A stretch of 64,000 bases of DNA from CAMDPA01 sp965223035 (GCA_965223035.1 OZ244980.1:2790001-2854000), one strand, 5' to 3'. Counted from the first letter of the stretch, positions 16,047-26,365 are shown. The notes: generated by a model from the letters alone, not told the origin. A program made the numbers and translations.

Positions 16047-17450
16047 GTGAGCACGTCCATGACCGAAACCCGCACCGAAACCGATACCTTTGGCCCGATC
16101 GAGGTTGACGCCAGCCGCTACTGGGGCGCCCAAGCCGAGCGCAGCCGCCACAACTTCAAAATCGGCTGGGAGCGTCAGCCGGCCTCGGTGGTCCGCGCGC
16201 TGGGCATCATCAAGCGCGCGGCGGCGGAGGCCAACATGGCGTTGAAGCGGCTGGACGGCAACTTGGGCGAAGCCATCGTCGCGGCCGCGCAGGAGGTGAT
16301 CGACGGCAAGCTCGACGACCATTTCCCGCTGGTGGTTTGGCAAACCGGCTCCGGGACCCAATCCAATATGAACGCCAATGAAGTGATCTCAAACCGAGCG
16401 ATCGAGATGCTCGGCGGACAAATGGGGTCGAAGTCTCCGATCCACCCCAATGATCACGTCAACATGAGCCAATCCTCCAACGACACCTATCCAACCGCGA
16501 TGCACATCGCCGCCGCCGAGCAGGTCAGCCATCAGCTGTTGCCGAGCCTGGAACAGCTCCATCAGGCGTTGCGCGCCAAGGAGCGGGAATTTGCCGACAT
16601 CATTAAGATCGGCCGCACGCATACCCAGGACGCAACGCCGCTGACGTTGGGTCAGGAGTTTTCCGGCTATGCCACGCAAATCGCCAACGCCATGGCGCGC
16701 ATCAAGTTAACGCTGCCCGGCCTGCTGGAGCTGGCGCAGGGTGGTACGGCGGTCGGCACCGGGCTCAACGCGCCGGTCGGATTTGCGGAGAAGGTGGCGG
16801 AGCGGATTGCCGCCATCACCAGCTTGCCGTTCGTGACAGCGCCCAACAAATTCGAGGCCCTGGCCGCCCACGACGCCATGGTGTTCGCGCACGGCGCGAT
16901 CAATGCGGCCGCCGCCGCCTGTTTCAAGATTGCCAACGACATTCGTTTTTTGGGCTCGGGTCCGCGCGCCGGGCTTGGCGAGCTGCAGCTGCCGGAAAAT
17001 GAGCCGGGCTCCTCGATCATGCCCGGCAAGGTCAATCCGACCCAATGCGAGGCGATGACCCAGGTCTGCACGCAAATCTTCGGCAACCAGAGCGCCATCA
17101 CGTTTGCCGGCGCCTCGGGGCACTTTGAGCTCAATGTCTACAATCCGGTGATGGCCTATAACTTCCTGCAGTCGACGCAATTGCTGGCGGACGCGGCCGT
17201 CTCGTTCACGAAGCATTGCGTGGCAGGTATCGAGCCGCGCCGTGACAATATCGCCGGCGGCTTGGAGCGATCGCTGATGCTGGTGACGGCGCTGGCCCCG
17301 AAATATGGGTATGATCGCGCTGCGAAAATTGCCAAGACCGCCCATAACAACGGCACCACACTACGCGAAGAGGCGCTTGCCGATGGTATCCCGGCTGCGG
17401 ATTTCGATGCGATCGTCAGGCCGGAGAACATGATCGGCCCGGACGCTTGA
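16047..17450 (+). CDS. fumC: Class II fumarate hydratase FumC
   Basis: FumC interconverts fumarate and malate in the TCA cycle and needs no iron-sulfur centre. Motifs include RYWGAQAERSRHNFKIG near the N-terminus, TGSGTQSNMNANEVI (about residues 101-115), the GRTHTQDATPLTLGQEF region with the catalytic His, and the fumarase/aspartase signature GSSIMPGKVNPTQ (about residues 321-333). The length of 463-467 residues is typical. The start may be GTG 16047 or ATG 16059 four codons later. It appears monocistronic. Confidence 0.96.
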   Translation: MSTSMTETRTETDTFGPIEVDASRYWGAQAERSRHNFKIGWERQPASVVRALGIIKRAAAEANMALKRLDGNLGEAIVAAAQEVIDGKLDDHFPLVVWQTGSGTQSNMNANEVISNRAIEMLGGQMGSKSPIHPNDHVNMSQSSNDTYPTAMHIAAAEQVSHQLLPSLEQLHQALRAKEREFADIIKIGRTHTQDATPLTLGQEFSGYATQIANAMARIKLTLPGLLELAQGGTAVGTGLNAPVGFAEKVAERIAAITSLPFVTAPNKFEALAAHDAMVFAHGAINAAAAACFKIANDIRFLGSGPRAGLGELQLPENEPGSSIMPGKVNPTQCEAMTQVCTQIFGNQSAITFAGASGHFELNVYNPVMAYNFLQSTQLLADAAVSFTKHCVAGIEPRRDNIAGGLERSLMLVTALAPKYGYDRAAKIAKTAHNNGTTLREEALADGIPAADFDAIVRPENMIGPDA

Positions 17451-17628
17451 GGGGGCCTGCGCGTGGCCGTGCGCGCGGCCGATCTGACAGCGGGTGCTCC
17501 GATCGCGGCCACGATGTGTCGGACCTTGACCCTGTCGGATCGCTGAGGGGCACACCGATCGTGTGCCTTCGAATCATGGGGCTGGCCGGGAGCAGGAGCA
17601 CCGGCCACCGGATTGCGAGGCAGTGTCG

Positions 17629-19227
17629 ATGAAAGCGATTGTTCCCTATCTGCTGTGCGCCGTGCTCGCCGGCTTGTGGCCCCAGGTTGGTCTGACCCAG
17701 CGCGGGATCGATCAGCGGCCGGGTGATCTGAGGGCCGAGGCCGGTTGGCATCGCCTGGCCATCCGCGAGGTCGGCTTTCGAACGACGCGCGAGATCATCG
17801 GCATGGGAGCTGCACAGGGACGGTTCCGCTCGCTGCGGCTGCGGGTGACGGGAAACGATATCTATGTCGAAGGGCTCAAGATCGTTTACGCGGACGGCGA
17901 GCGGCAACAGCTGGTGGGTGGTCATATCTGGCGGGGCAACCAAAAGACCTATGATCTTGCCGGAAATGCGCGCGCAATCGAGCGCATCGAGATCGAATAT
18001 GCGGCCAACAAGCGCTACCGTGGCCGCGGCCCTGCAAGCATCCAATTTTGGGGGGAACGGGTTTTGGACTGGCCCCCCCGTGCCGGCGATGCCATCGCCA
18101 AACTCGATCGATTCGGCCCCGGCTGGCAATTGCTCGCGACCCAGACCGTCACCAGCAGACTGAAGACCGATCAGATCCGCGTCGGTGACAGGCAAGGGGC
18201 GTTCACAGCGTTGCGGCTGCATGCGGTTGAGCACGACATCGTGTTACGTGAGTTGGGTGTCACCTATGGCAATGGAGAACGGCGCGGCCTGATCGTCGAC
18301 GACCGCTTGCGCGCGGGACGATCGACGGGATGGGTGGGGCTGCCGGGCGGCGCCAAGCGCATCCGCGAAATCAACCTTACCTTTCGGACGCTGGCGCGCG
18401 GCGCAGGCCGCGGCAGCGTCGAAATCTGGGCCAAACGTGCCGACCCGACCGCCGGCGGGCGACCCTATCTTGCCCCCCGCGCACGATACGGGCCGGATTG
18501 GTTGCTGCTGGGCACCGAACGCGTTGGCGCGCGGCGGGAACGCGACGTCATCCACGTCGATCAACGCCCTGGTCCCTATGCCGGCCTACGGCTCCACGCG
18601 ACGGGCGGCCCGGTCGATGTGCGCAGGGTGCTCGTCACCTTTGCCGATGGGCAACGCGCCGAGGTGGCGTTCGATGGAGCGATCGACGCCAACGCTTCCA
18701 CCCGCCGTATCGTTCTGCCCCGTACAGGTCAGGCCATCGACACCATCGAGATCACGCACCGGGCGCGCACGTCAGCCGATGGCGCGGCGCTTGTCGAGTT
18801 TTGGGGCGAACGCGCGGCCCGGGTGGCCATGCAACCGCAGCCGCCGCCGATCATCGAGCGAAACCGACAGCAGCGTCCGCCGTTTAGCAACCGGTGGGAG
18901 GTGTTGGGACGAAAGGTGGTCAACAGCAACATTGACCGAGCTGTGATCCCAGTGGGTCGCGACATCGGTCGGTTTCGCAAACTCCGGCTTAAGGTGCGCA
19001 ATCACGATATCTTCTTGATGGACGTCAATGTTCACTATGGCAACGGCCACATCGACGCTTGGCCGATCAACCGTCGGGTGCGAGACGAGGAGCAAGGCGT
19101 CGATTTCGACCTGACGGGCGGGCGCCGCGTGATTGACCGCGTTGTCGTGCGCTATCGGGCGACCAATCCGTTCGAAATGTTCGGCGTTGGCGGGAAGAGC
19201 GAAGTTCAGATCCTTGGTGGCCGATAG
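17629..19227 (+). CDS. Secreted protein of four DUF2541-like repeats
   Basis: An N-terminal signal peptide (IVPYLLCAVLAGLW) precedes four tandem units of about 105-130 residues. Each unit follows the plan W..L....V......D.I.VG...G.F..LRL....DI.L..L.V.Y.NG......, then a linker, then I..I...Y...A.I..WGER. Units begin near GWHRLAI, GWQLLAT, DWLLLGT and RWEVLGR. The plan resembles DUF2541, the family of the small E. coli periplasmic protein YaaI, which has one unit. The repeats are divergent from each other. The function is unknown; a periplasmic or surface binding role is an inference. ATG 17629 is placed just before the signal peptide. Confidence 0.72.
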   Translation: MKAIVPYLLCAVLAGLWPQVGLTQRGIDQRPGDLRAEAGWHRLAIREVGFRTTREIIGMGAAQGRFRSLRLRVTGNDIYVEGLKIVYADGERQQLVGGHIWRGNQKTYDLAGNARAIERIEIEYAANKRYRGRGPASIQFWGERVLDWPPRAGDAIAKLDRFGPGWQLLATQTVTSRLKTDQIRVGDRQGAFTALRLHAVEHDIVLRELGVTYGNGERRGLIVDDRLRAGRSTGWVGLPGGAKRIREINLTFRTLARGAGRGSVEIWAKRADPTAGGRPYLAPRARYGPDWLLLGTERVGARRERDVIHVDQRPGPYAGLRLHATGGPVDVRRVLVTFADGQRAEVAFDGAIDANASTRRIVLPRTGQAIDTIEITHRARTSADGAALVEFWGERAARVAMQPQPPPIIERNRQQRPPFSNRWEVLGRKVVNSNIDRAVIPVGRDIGRFRKLRLKVRNHDIFLMDVNVHYGNGHIDAWPINRRVRDEEQGVDFDLTGGRRVIDRVVVRYRATNPFEMFGVGGKSEVQILGGR

Positions 19228-19231
19228 GCCG

Positions 19232-19370
19232 CTAGAGCAACCTGCCCTTGATCGGAATCGGGACGATCCCGATTAAAGGCAGAAAGTTGCTCACCACTTT
19301 AAGAGCGATCATCTTTGCGCCTTAAATCGGAACCGGGTTTGCGGTTCCGATTTAAGGCGCGATGATCTAG
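19232..19370 (+). repeat. Family A repeat, full-length copy A2 (reference copy)
   Basis: This copy shows the full structure: CTAG end; hairpin 1 (AGAGCAACCTGCC...GGCAGAAAGTTGCTC, inner GATCGG/CCGATC arms); spacer ACCACTTTA; hairpin 2 (AGAGCGATCATCTTTGCGCC...GGCGCGATGATCTAG, inner TTAAATCGGAACCG and CGGTTCCGATTTAA arms). It starts 5 bp after the stop of the four-repeat gene. Confidence 0.9.
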
Positions 19371-19391
19371 AGCTGTGCGCCGGACCGCCCG

Positions 19392-19724
19392 ATGATCAAC
19401 GATTCGGAACAGGCCGCCGACGCCGCATTCGCACCGACGCGGCCGGTCAAGCACTCGTTCACGCTAGCCGGCCATCGCACGTCGATTTCGCTGGAAGCGG
19501 CCTTCTGGGAGGAGCTCCGGGCCGCGGCGGCCGAACTGCAGATCTCGGTGTCCGAGCTGGTCAGCCGCATCGACCGTGCCCGCGGCGACGCCGGGTTGTC
19601 GAGCGCGGTGCGGGTGTGGATCTTGCAGCGCTTGCGCGACCGTCTCCACGCCGACCGGCCCGACGCGCATGCGCGCGCCGCTATTGAGCCTGGATCATCT
19701 CCTCGAGGCGCAGCGGACGGCTAG
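19392..19724 (+). CDS. Ribbon-helix-helix domain protein
   Basis: The 110-residue protein contains KHSFTLAGHRTSISLEAAFW and EELRAAAAELQISVSELVSRI (about residues 20-60). This is the alphaproteobacterial RHH_4 pattern of a short beta strand followed by two helices. Such proteins bind DNA as dimers, and the target here is unknown. The last codon is followed by a TAG stop that is the first CTAG box of repeat A3, so the repeat sets the 3' end of the gene. It lies between two family A copies. Confidence 0.8.
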   Translation: MINDSEQAADAAFAPTRPVKHSFTLAGHRTSISLEAAFWEELRAAAAELQISVSELVSRIDRARGDAGLSSAVRVWILQRLRDRLHADRPDAHARAAIEPGSSPRGAADG

Positions 19725-19781
19725 AGCAACCTGCCTTTGATCGGAATCGGAACGATCCCGATCAAAGGCGCGATGATCTAG
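19721..19781 (+). repeat. Family A repeat, short copy A3
   Basis: The 61-bp unit joins the left arm of hairpin 1 and its inner stem to the right arm of hairpin 2 (AAAGGCGCGATGATCTAG). It supplies the stop codon of the RHH gene on the plus strand and the last codons plus stop of the AsmA gene on the minus strand. Confidence 0.9.
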
Positions 19782-22700
19782 CACGCGCTGGTGGCAGGTC
19801 GGTGGCTGATCGGGGTCCAGGACCGCGTTGAGGTCGCCAACCGTCGCGTTGGTTGCGAAGGCGATCATACTGCGGCGAAGGCTCGAACCCACCTCGTCTG
19901 CGTCGCTCCAGTGGGATCGGGAATGGCGCTCGGATCACGGGCGCGCCCGATTGCGGCACGGTTCTCGGCTGATCTGATGAGCCATCGTATTGGCGCCAGC
20001 GGTCGGTCTGTCCACCCGATCGCGATTGGTCCTGCTGGCGCAGCAGTTCCAGACGCTCCGCATCGCGCTCTAACTTGCGTGTGACAAGCTCCCGCTCCAG
20101 CGCAGCAGCCGACAGCTGCGGCTGCTGACCGACGATCTCGTGCAAAGGTCCGGTCCAACTGGCATCGATAGCGGGCAACGGCTCGGGCCGCGATGTCCCG
20201 ACCTTGCGGAAGACCGGCTGGGTCGGCTCGACGCGCCAGCTGCTATCAGCCTTTAAGGTGCTGAGTTCGACAACGGTGGTGTTGCGAACGCGCGCCGGCT
20301 TGGTGGCGACCGTGAAGCTGTCGACCATCGCCACGCCATCGCGCACTTTGACGGGCAGCGTCTTGCTACCAATCGTTAGCACGCCTGTACGCATGTGGCG
20401 GCCGAGTTCGGCTTGAACGGCCTGCAGGTTGATCGGCTTGTCGTCATCGACCAGCGCCAGTGCGGTGGCGTTGACGCTGCCGGCGGCGATGCCGACGGCG
20501 CGGACGTTGTCGAGAGCAATTTGACCACGACCGCTCAGGACCGAGACCAAGCCCCTCGGGCTCAGTCCATTTCCGGACATCTTGATGTTGATCGTGGCCC
20601 GACCTTGACTGGGCTTACGCAACCAGCCGGTCTGACCCAGTTGGTTGAGCTTGGCGCCCTCCAGTTTCCCGGCCATCTCCAAATGCGCTCCGGCATCGGT
20701 GGCACGCAGCTGAAGCGATGCCAACACGCGCCCACCCACCGCGCTGCCTTGCAGGTCCTCGATCGCCAGCTGACCGGGTGCGAGTGTCAGTTTGGCGGTG
20801 GCGCCGCTGATCTTGAGACCGTCGCTGATCAGGAATGCCGGCGTAGAAAGTTCGATCTCACCCGTGAGACTGTCGGCCAGGCTCAGCGAAAACGGCGTGT
20901 CCGGCCAGATTGATTGTGCAGCGCCATCGAGGGCATCGGCCTGCGCCTGTGATGCTGCCGGATCCGATGGCGCCGCATCCAGGGCCAGTGCAAGCAAGGT
21001 TTGAAACGACGATTGCGAGGCCCGCAAGCGGCCGCCGACCTTCAGCTTGTCTTCGACCGACTCGAGGGTAAGGAAGCCGGCAACCTGGCTGGCTCCGAGC
21101 AGCACGCCGGGTGAGCGCAGGTCGATGCCGTCCCGACCCCGAACGATGCTCATCGCGCCTTTGAAACCGACGGTGCGGCCAAATGATCGCTTATCCGCTG
21201 ACGCGATGGCAAATAGGTCGTGAATATCCGGCGTCGCGACATTGAGATCGCCGCGCAGCTCAAGTGTGCCGCCCGCTCCGACCGCGAGGGTGCCGTCATA
21301 AGACGCCCGCGACTGACCGGCGGAGATGTCCCAATCGGCCACCAGCGCACTTGCTGATGGGCCACGGGCCACCACCCTGAGGTGGCCCGCTCTGGTCTGG
21401 TCTTGGGCGTTGTCGGCGGCTGGCGCGCCGGTTAGAGCCGTCCGCAGCAGCCGTAAGGGGCGCGGCGTGTTCAATGTGAAGGCCAGATCGACCGGCGCCT
21501 GTCGCCAATGGCTAAGCCCACCATCAAGGCGCAACGTGCCGTCCAACGAACCTTGGCCGATCGCGCCGCGCACCGCCAGCGCGATGCCGTCTGGTGTGGC
21601 CCCGCCCACTGTCACGTTGAAGCCGAGATTGGCCTTATCCGCCCAGCCCAGACGCCGCTGGTCGATGGGACTGGTGTTGTACGAAAACGCGGTGGCGACC
21701 GCCCCAACCGCTTCCGGCGTGGTGGCGGTAAGCCAGCCGCGCAACTGGCCATGCGGGTGCGAGGTGACCTTGTCCAGTTGGCCGGACAGATCGACGGTGC
21801 CGCCTTGTGGCATGCGAAACGCGATGGCGTGGACGGTCAATTTCCCGTCGACCAACGCAAGGTCGGTCTGCACGTCGTTGATCGTGGTCGAGCCGTCACT
21901 CAGGGCCGGTGTCGTCGCCTTCAGCCGCAGGTCACCAACGGTTTCCGAAATGCTGCGGGCACGATTGACGAGCGCGGTGATCGCGGTTTCCTCGCTGGCC
22001 TGGGGCCGCTCCTCGTCCGCGCGGGGGTCAGCGGCCGAGGGCAGGGCCAGCATACCTGCGAACAGCGGGGACAGGTCGACCCGGGGACCCTTGAGATCGA
22101 TGTTGAGGTGTCGATCTCCCTGCCATCGCCAGTCGGCGTCGGCCACCACGTTGGAGTTGCCTAGCTCGATGTTGGCGCCGTCAAGCTTGATGTGCGCGGG
22201 GCTGAGCGTCATGCGGGACGCGAAGGCGAACGGCCCATCGGTCCTGACCGGCAAGGCTTTGGGATCGAGCTCCCGGCGATCGACTTGCGCCGTCGCCCAT
22301 TGCAGGAAGCGCCGGTAGCTGGTGCCATGCACGACGACCTGCCCTTCGAAGGTCTCATCGCCGTCAGCGGCGGTAAGCGTTCCCCGCAAGCTAAGCTTGG
22401 TCTTGCCCGGCAAGGCTGCCCGCAACTCACCAATGCTGGTAACCCCGCCGGTCCGGGCTAATGCCAGGTACACGTTTCCCATCGAATCCGCGCCGAGGTT
22501 GACTTGATCGATGTTCATCCTCGCCAGTGTCGTTCCTTCCCGCGGCAAATTGGAGCCGATCCGCGTAATCAGCCGCCGGATCGCGACAATCGGGGTGGCC
22601 GATCCGGAGGCGCGCGCCAACCTCGACAGGTCGAGCCAGCGCGAGGCTAAACGGGCCTCCAAACGCAGCATCGAACGCCAGTTGAGGCTGACGTCGCCGG

Positions 22701-23595
22701 TGATGATTTGCGGCTGCCCGGACTGCTCGAAGGCGATGGCGAGATTGTTCAATCGCACATGGTCGACGTGGCCCTGCACCTTCGCTTTGAGTTCCAACGC
22801 GTCAGCTCGCTTGCCGCCCGTAGCCTCCAGCGGATCACGCAACAGCCGGATGCTTCCTGACAGGTTGCCGCTGACTTGACCGCGCGGGGAAAGCTCAGAC
22901 AGCAGCCCATTAAACCGGTACTTGCTGCCGGTTTTCGGTTCGATCAAGGTGGTGCGCAGGTTGATCTGACCGCCCTTGCCTGGCTTTGAGGTGGCCAGCC
23001 GCAAGTGCCGCTGCGCGCCGAGCCAATTGATCGTACCGCGAAACCGATAGGGCCCATCGAGCGACTCCGCGCTCAGCGCACCGTTGACCCCGGTGATATC
23101 CAACGGTTGCATGGCGCCTTGCGTGCGCACCGAGATCGCGCCGTCACGCACGACGATTTCCTGCAACACCACATCACTTGGCACAAACGGCAGCGCACCG
23201 GGTTTGATCTGTAGCGATTCCCAGTTGCCGCTCCCGTCCGGATTGATCCCCAGCCGCAGAACGGGTCGTACCAATTCGATCTGCCGTGCCTCGAACGCCC
23301 CGCGCAGCAACGGCGCTGTCGACAGCCACAGATTGAAGGCGTCGACCCGGAAAAAGGGTTCCCCGACCGCGGCCGCAGCATTCGAGATGCGCACCTTCTC
23401 GAAGCGTACGTACGGCACCGGCAGCAAGCGGACATCGACCTTGCCACCGACGCGGACGTCGCGACCCAGCACCCGCGAGGCTTCTTCCTCGAACACGCCG
23501 CGGTAGGCGTTCCAGTCGATCACCATCGGCGCCGCGAACAGCACTGTCAGGATCGCGACCAAGATCCCGCCGAGCCACAGGAGGACGCTATTCAT
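19762..23595 (-). CDS. Large AsmA-family envelope protein
   Basis: The 1277-residue protein has one N-terminal transmembrane helix (NSVLLWLGGILVAILTVLFA) and then the AsmA signature VIDWNAYRGVFEEEASRVLG with the VGGKVDVRLLPVPYVRFEKV element. A very long beta-rich repeat region and a C-terminal AsmA_2 type domain (LKISGATAKLTLAPGQLAIE; KMSGNGLSPRGLVSVLSGRG) follow. AsmA/TamB-like proteins form bridge structures across the periplasm and are linked to phospholipid transport and outer membrane homeostasis. The C-terminus is low complexity, rich in Arg and Pro, and its final residues (RSSRL) and stop lie in repeat A3. GGGAG lies 9 bp upstream of ATG 23595. Confidence 0.9.
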   Translation of the reverse strand: MNSVLLWLGGILVAILTVLFAAPMVIDWNAYRGVFEEEASRVLGRDVRVGGKVDVRLLPVPYVRFEKVRISNAAAAVGEPFFRVDAFNLWLSTAPLLRGAFEARQIELVRPVLRLGINPDGSGNWESLQIKPGALPFVPSDVVLQEIVVRDGAISVRTQGAMQPLDITGVNGALSAESLDGPYRFRGTINWLGAQRHLRLATSKPGKGGQINLRTTLIEPKTGSKYRFNGLLSELSPRGQVSGNLSGSIRLLRDPLEATGGKRADALELKAKVQGHVDHVRLNNLAIAFEQSGQPQIITGDVSLNWRSMLRLEARLASRWLDLSRLARASGSATPIVAIRRLITRIGSNLPREGTTLARMNIDQVNLGADSMGNVYLALARTGGVTSIGELRAALPGKTKLSLRGTLTAADGDETFEGQVVVHGTSYRRFLQWATAQVDRRELDPKALPVRTDGPFAFASRMTLSPAHIKLDGANIELGNSNVVADADWRWQGDRHLNIDLKGPRVDLSPLFAGMLALPSAADPRADEERPQASEETAITALVNRARSISETVGDLRLKATTPALSDGSTTINDVQTDLALVDGKLTVHAIAFRMPQGGTVDLSGQLDKVTSHPHGQLRGWLTATTPEAVGAVATAFSYNTSPIDQRRLGWADKANLGFNVTVGGATPDGIALAVRGAIGQGSLDGTLRLDGGLSHWRQAPVDLAFTLNTPRPLRLLRTALTGAPAADNAQDQTRAGHLRVVARGPSASALVADWDISAGQSRASYDGTLAVGAGGTLELRGDLNVATPDIHDLFAIASADKRSFGRTVGFKGAMSIVRGRDGIDLRSPGVLLGASQVAGFLTLESVEDKLKVGGRLRASQSSFQTLLALALDAAPSDPAASQAQADALDGAAQSIWPDTPFSLSLADSLTGEIELSTPAFLISDGLKISGATAKLTLAPGQLAIEDLQGSAVGGRVLASLQLRATDAGAHLEMAGKLEGAKLNQLGQTGWLRKPSQGRATINIKMSGNGLSPRGLVSVLSGRGQIALDNVRAVGIAAGSVNATALALVDDDKPINLQAVQAELGRHMRTGVLTIGSKTLPVKVRDGVAMVDSFTVATKPARVRNTTVVELSTLKADSSWRVEPTQPVFRKVGTSRPEPLPAIDASWTGPLHEIVGQQPQLSAAALERELVTRKLERDAERLELLRQQDQSRSGGQTDRWRQYDGSSDQPRTVPQSGAPVIRAPFPIPLERRRRGGFEPSPQYDRLRNQRDGWRPQRGPGPRSATDLPPARARSSRL

Positions 23596-23872
23596 TCGCA
23601 TGCACTCCCAATGAGACAGCATCAGCACGCCGGTGCGACTTGGTCGAGAGGCGGTAAGTCCTACGCAATATCGGTCCCTCTGAAGTCATTGGGTCACTAT
23701 ATGCCACAAGTGCCAAGCGTTGTGACAGGCCGCACGCTGTCATGCACGGCAAACCGTGTCGGCAATGCGGGACAACGGGGAGGCTAGAGCCCTCGGTGGG
23801 GCGCCTTGTGGTTGGGTGCGAACCTGTGTACAGCCGCTCTCAACTGCGCCGCTCTCCTGTCAACCCCGTGCT

Positions 23873-26365
23873 ATGCAATTGTTTATGGCTCAGAATCGAC
23901 GCACTGAAACCGATGCCCCCGAACCGGACGTCTCGCCGGCCCCAGTTGCCGCAGCGGGGTCGAATTCGGCGCGTGCGCGCGCCTCTGCCGCAGGCCCCTA
24001 TCTGGTCGGGTTGAACGAACAACAGCGTCATGCCGTCGAGAGCGTGGAGGGGCCGGTGTTGGTGCTGGCTGGCGCCGGCACCGGCAAAACCCGGGTGCTC
24101 ACCACCCGCATCGCCCATTTGTTGGCCACCGGCAGGGCGCGCGGCGGTCAGATCCTTGCCGTCACGTTCACCAACAAGGCCGCGCGGGAGATGAAGGCGC
24201 GCGTCGGCGATCTGATTGGCGGCGCCGTCGAGGGGATGGCGTGGTTGGGAACGTTCCATTCCATCGGCGTCAAAATCCTGCGCCGTCATGCGGAGTTGGC
24301 GGGACTGAAATCGGGTTTCACGATCCTCGACACCGACGATCAGATCCGGTTGCTGAAGCAGGTGATCGCGGCCGCCGACCTGGACAAGGATCGCTGGCCG
24401 GCACGTCAGTTGGCCGGCCTGATCGACACCTGGAAGAATCGCGGTCAGCCGCCTGATCAGGTGCCCAAAGGCGACTCTTTTGCGTTCGCCAACGGCCGCG
24501 GGGCTGAACTTTATGCCGCCTACCAGAAACGCCTGCGCGAACTCAACGCCTGCGATTTCGGGGACCTGTTGCTGGAATGCTTGCAGCTGCTGCGTCAACA
24601 TGCCGATGTCCTTGACGCTTACCGCGAGCGCTTTCGGTACATCATGGTGGACGAATATCAGGACACCAACACGGTCCAGTATCTGTGGCTGAAACTGCTG
24701 GCGCATGGCCCATCGGTCATCGCACCCGGGCAGCAAGCCGCGTCAGAGGTAGCGCCGGCACCCGGGCCCAACATCTGTTGCGTGGGGGACGACGATCAAT
24801 CGATATACGGATGGCGCGGCGCAGAGGTCGATAACATCCTGCGGTTTGAGGCGGATTTTCCAGGCGCCACGGTTATCCGGCTGGAGCGCAACTATCGATC
24901 GACCGGGCATATTCTCGCCGCCGCATCGGGGTTGATCGCGGTCAACCAGGGACGGCTGGGAAAAAACCTGTTCACCGACGGTGCCGCGGGCGAGCAGGTC
25001 ACGGTTTCCGGCATGTGGGATGATACCGAGGAGGCGCGCGTCGTCGGTGACGACATAGAAGCGCTGAAAGCCTCCGGTCACAGCTTCAATGAGATGGCGA
25101 TTTTGGTGCGCGCCTCATTCCAGATGCGCGCCTTCGAGGACCGTTTCGTGACGCTTGGGTTGCCGTACCGCGTTGTCGGCGGTCCTCGCTTCTACGAGCG
25201 TCAAGAAATCAAAGACGCGATCGCCTACCTGGAAGTCGTGGCCAATCCCGCCAATGACCTGAAATTCGAGCGGATCGTCAACGTGCCGAAGCGGGGCCTG
25301 GGTGACACCTCCGTCAAGCGCATCATGCAGCACGCACGTTCCCGCGAGATTCCGCTGACGCTGGCTGCGGACGAGCTTGTCCAATCCGAGGAATTGCCGA
25401 CCAAGGCGCGGCGGGCGTTGGCCGGGCTGGTGAGCGCGTTGGCGCGTTGGCGCGGGCGCATTCCCGAACTTCGGCATACCGAGTTGGCCGAGCTAGTTCT
25501 CGATGAGTCCGGCTACACGGCGATGTGGCAGGCCGATAAAAGCCCGCAGGCCGACTCGCGGCTGGAAAATCTGAAGGAGTTGATCCGTTTTATGGACGAG
25601 TTCGACTCCTTGACGGGGTTTTTGGAGCACGTCGCGCTGGTGATGGATGCCGACACCGCCGACGACGGCGAGCGCGTCTCGCTGATGACCCTGCATGCGG
25701 CTAAAGGGCTCGAGTTTGAGACGGTGTTCCTGCCGGGGTGGGAGGAAGGGCTGTTTCCACATCAGCGCTCACTCGATGAGAACGGGCTTAAAGGCTTGGA
25801 GGAGGAGCGCCGCCTGGCCTACGTCGGACTGACGCGGGCGCGGGCGCGGGCCAAGGTGTCGTTCACCGAAAACCGCCGCATGCGAGGCTTGTTCCAGTCT
25901 GCGACGCCGTCCCGCTTCGTCGACGAATTGCCGGAGCCTCACGTCGAGGTGGTGGAGCCCAGGGGTCCTTTTTCTGGCGCCTATCGTGGGTTCGGTAGCG
26001 CGCCCTACGGAGCCAGCAGATTTTCTGGAGCGGCTGGACCCACCTTCAAATCGAGTTATCAGACGCCCGGTTGGCAACGCGCCCAAAACCAGGTTCACCG
26101 GGCCAGCGATGCGGCCATCGGTGGTGGTCCGGCGGCAGGCAAGCGTCGCGCCAAGGGCAAGGCAGGCCGGCCGCCGCTGATGATTGAAGGTGAACTGGTG
26201 GCGAAGTCGACCGCGCTCGACAGCCCGTTCAAGTGCGGCGATCGCGTGTTCCACGAAAAGTTTGGCTATGGGCAGGTGACGCTGGTGGACGGCAACAAGC
26301 TGACCGTCGCGTTCGACAAGGCGGGACAAAAACGCGTGGTTGATAGCTTCGTCGAACCGGCTTGA
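23873..26365 (+). CDS. UvrD/PcrA-type ATP-dependent DNA helicase
   Basis: This superfamily 1A helicase of 826-830 residues unwinds DNA 3' to 5' in nucleotide excision and mismatch repair. All main motifs are visible: Q motif LNEQQRHAVE, Walker A AGAGTGKT, Walker B VDEYQDTN, motif III GDDDQSIYGWRGAEV, motif IV RNYRST, motif V TLHAAKGLEFE and motif VI YVGLTRAR. The C-terminal end has a PcrA/UvrD tail (CGDRVFHEKFGYGQVTLVDG), a Tudor-like RNA polymerase contact. The start is ATG 23873 or 23885; the upstream open frame lacks features. It is divergent from the asmA gene. Confidence 0.94.
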   Translation: MQLFMAQNRRTETDAPEPDVSPAPVAAAGSNSARARASAAGPYLVGLNEQQRHAVESVEGPVLVLAGAGTGKTRVLTTRIAHLLATGRARGGQILAVTFTNKAAREMKARVGDLIGGAVEGMAWLGTFHSIGVKILRRHAELAGLKSGFTILDTDDQIRLLKQVIAAADLDKDRWPARQLAGLIDTWKNRGQPPDQVPKGDSFAFANGRGAELYAAYQKRLRELNACDFGDLLLECLQLLRQHADVLDAYRERFRYIMVDEYQDTNTVQYLWLKLLAHGPSVIAPGQQAASEVAPAPGPNICCVGDDDQSIYGWRGAEVDNILRFEADFPGATVIRLERNYRSTGHILAAASGLIAVNQGRLGKNLFTDGAAGEQVTVSGMWDDTEEARVVGDDIEALKASGHSFNEMAILVRASFQMRAFEDRFVTLGLPYRVVGGPRFYERQEIKDAIAYLEVVANPANDLKFERIVNVPKRGLGDTSVKRIMQHARSREIPLTLAADELVQSEELPTKARRALAGLVSALARWRGRIPELRHTELAELVLDESGYTAMWQADKSPQADSRLENLKELIRFMDEFDSLTGFLEHVALVMDADTADDGERVSLMTLHAAKGLEFETVFLPGWEEGLFPHQRSLDENGLKGLEEERRLAYVGLTRARARAKVSFTENRRMRGLFQSATPSRFVDELPEPHVEVVEPRGPFSGAYRGFGSAPYGASRFSGAAGPTFKSSYQTPGWQRAQNQVHRASDAAIGGGPAAGKRRAKGKAGRPPLMIEGELVAKSTALDSPFKCGDRVFHEKFGYGQVTLVDGNKLTVAFDKAGQKRVVDSFVEPA

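Noticed and set aside
21326..22318. Plus-strand frame of 330 codons inside the AsmA gene
   Set aside because: It has no recognisable domain, is rich in Ser/Arg and lies wholly antisense to a well-supported AsmA protein.
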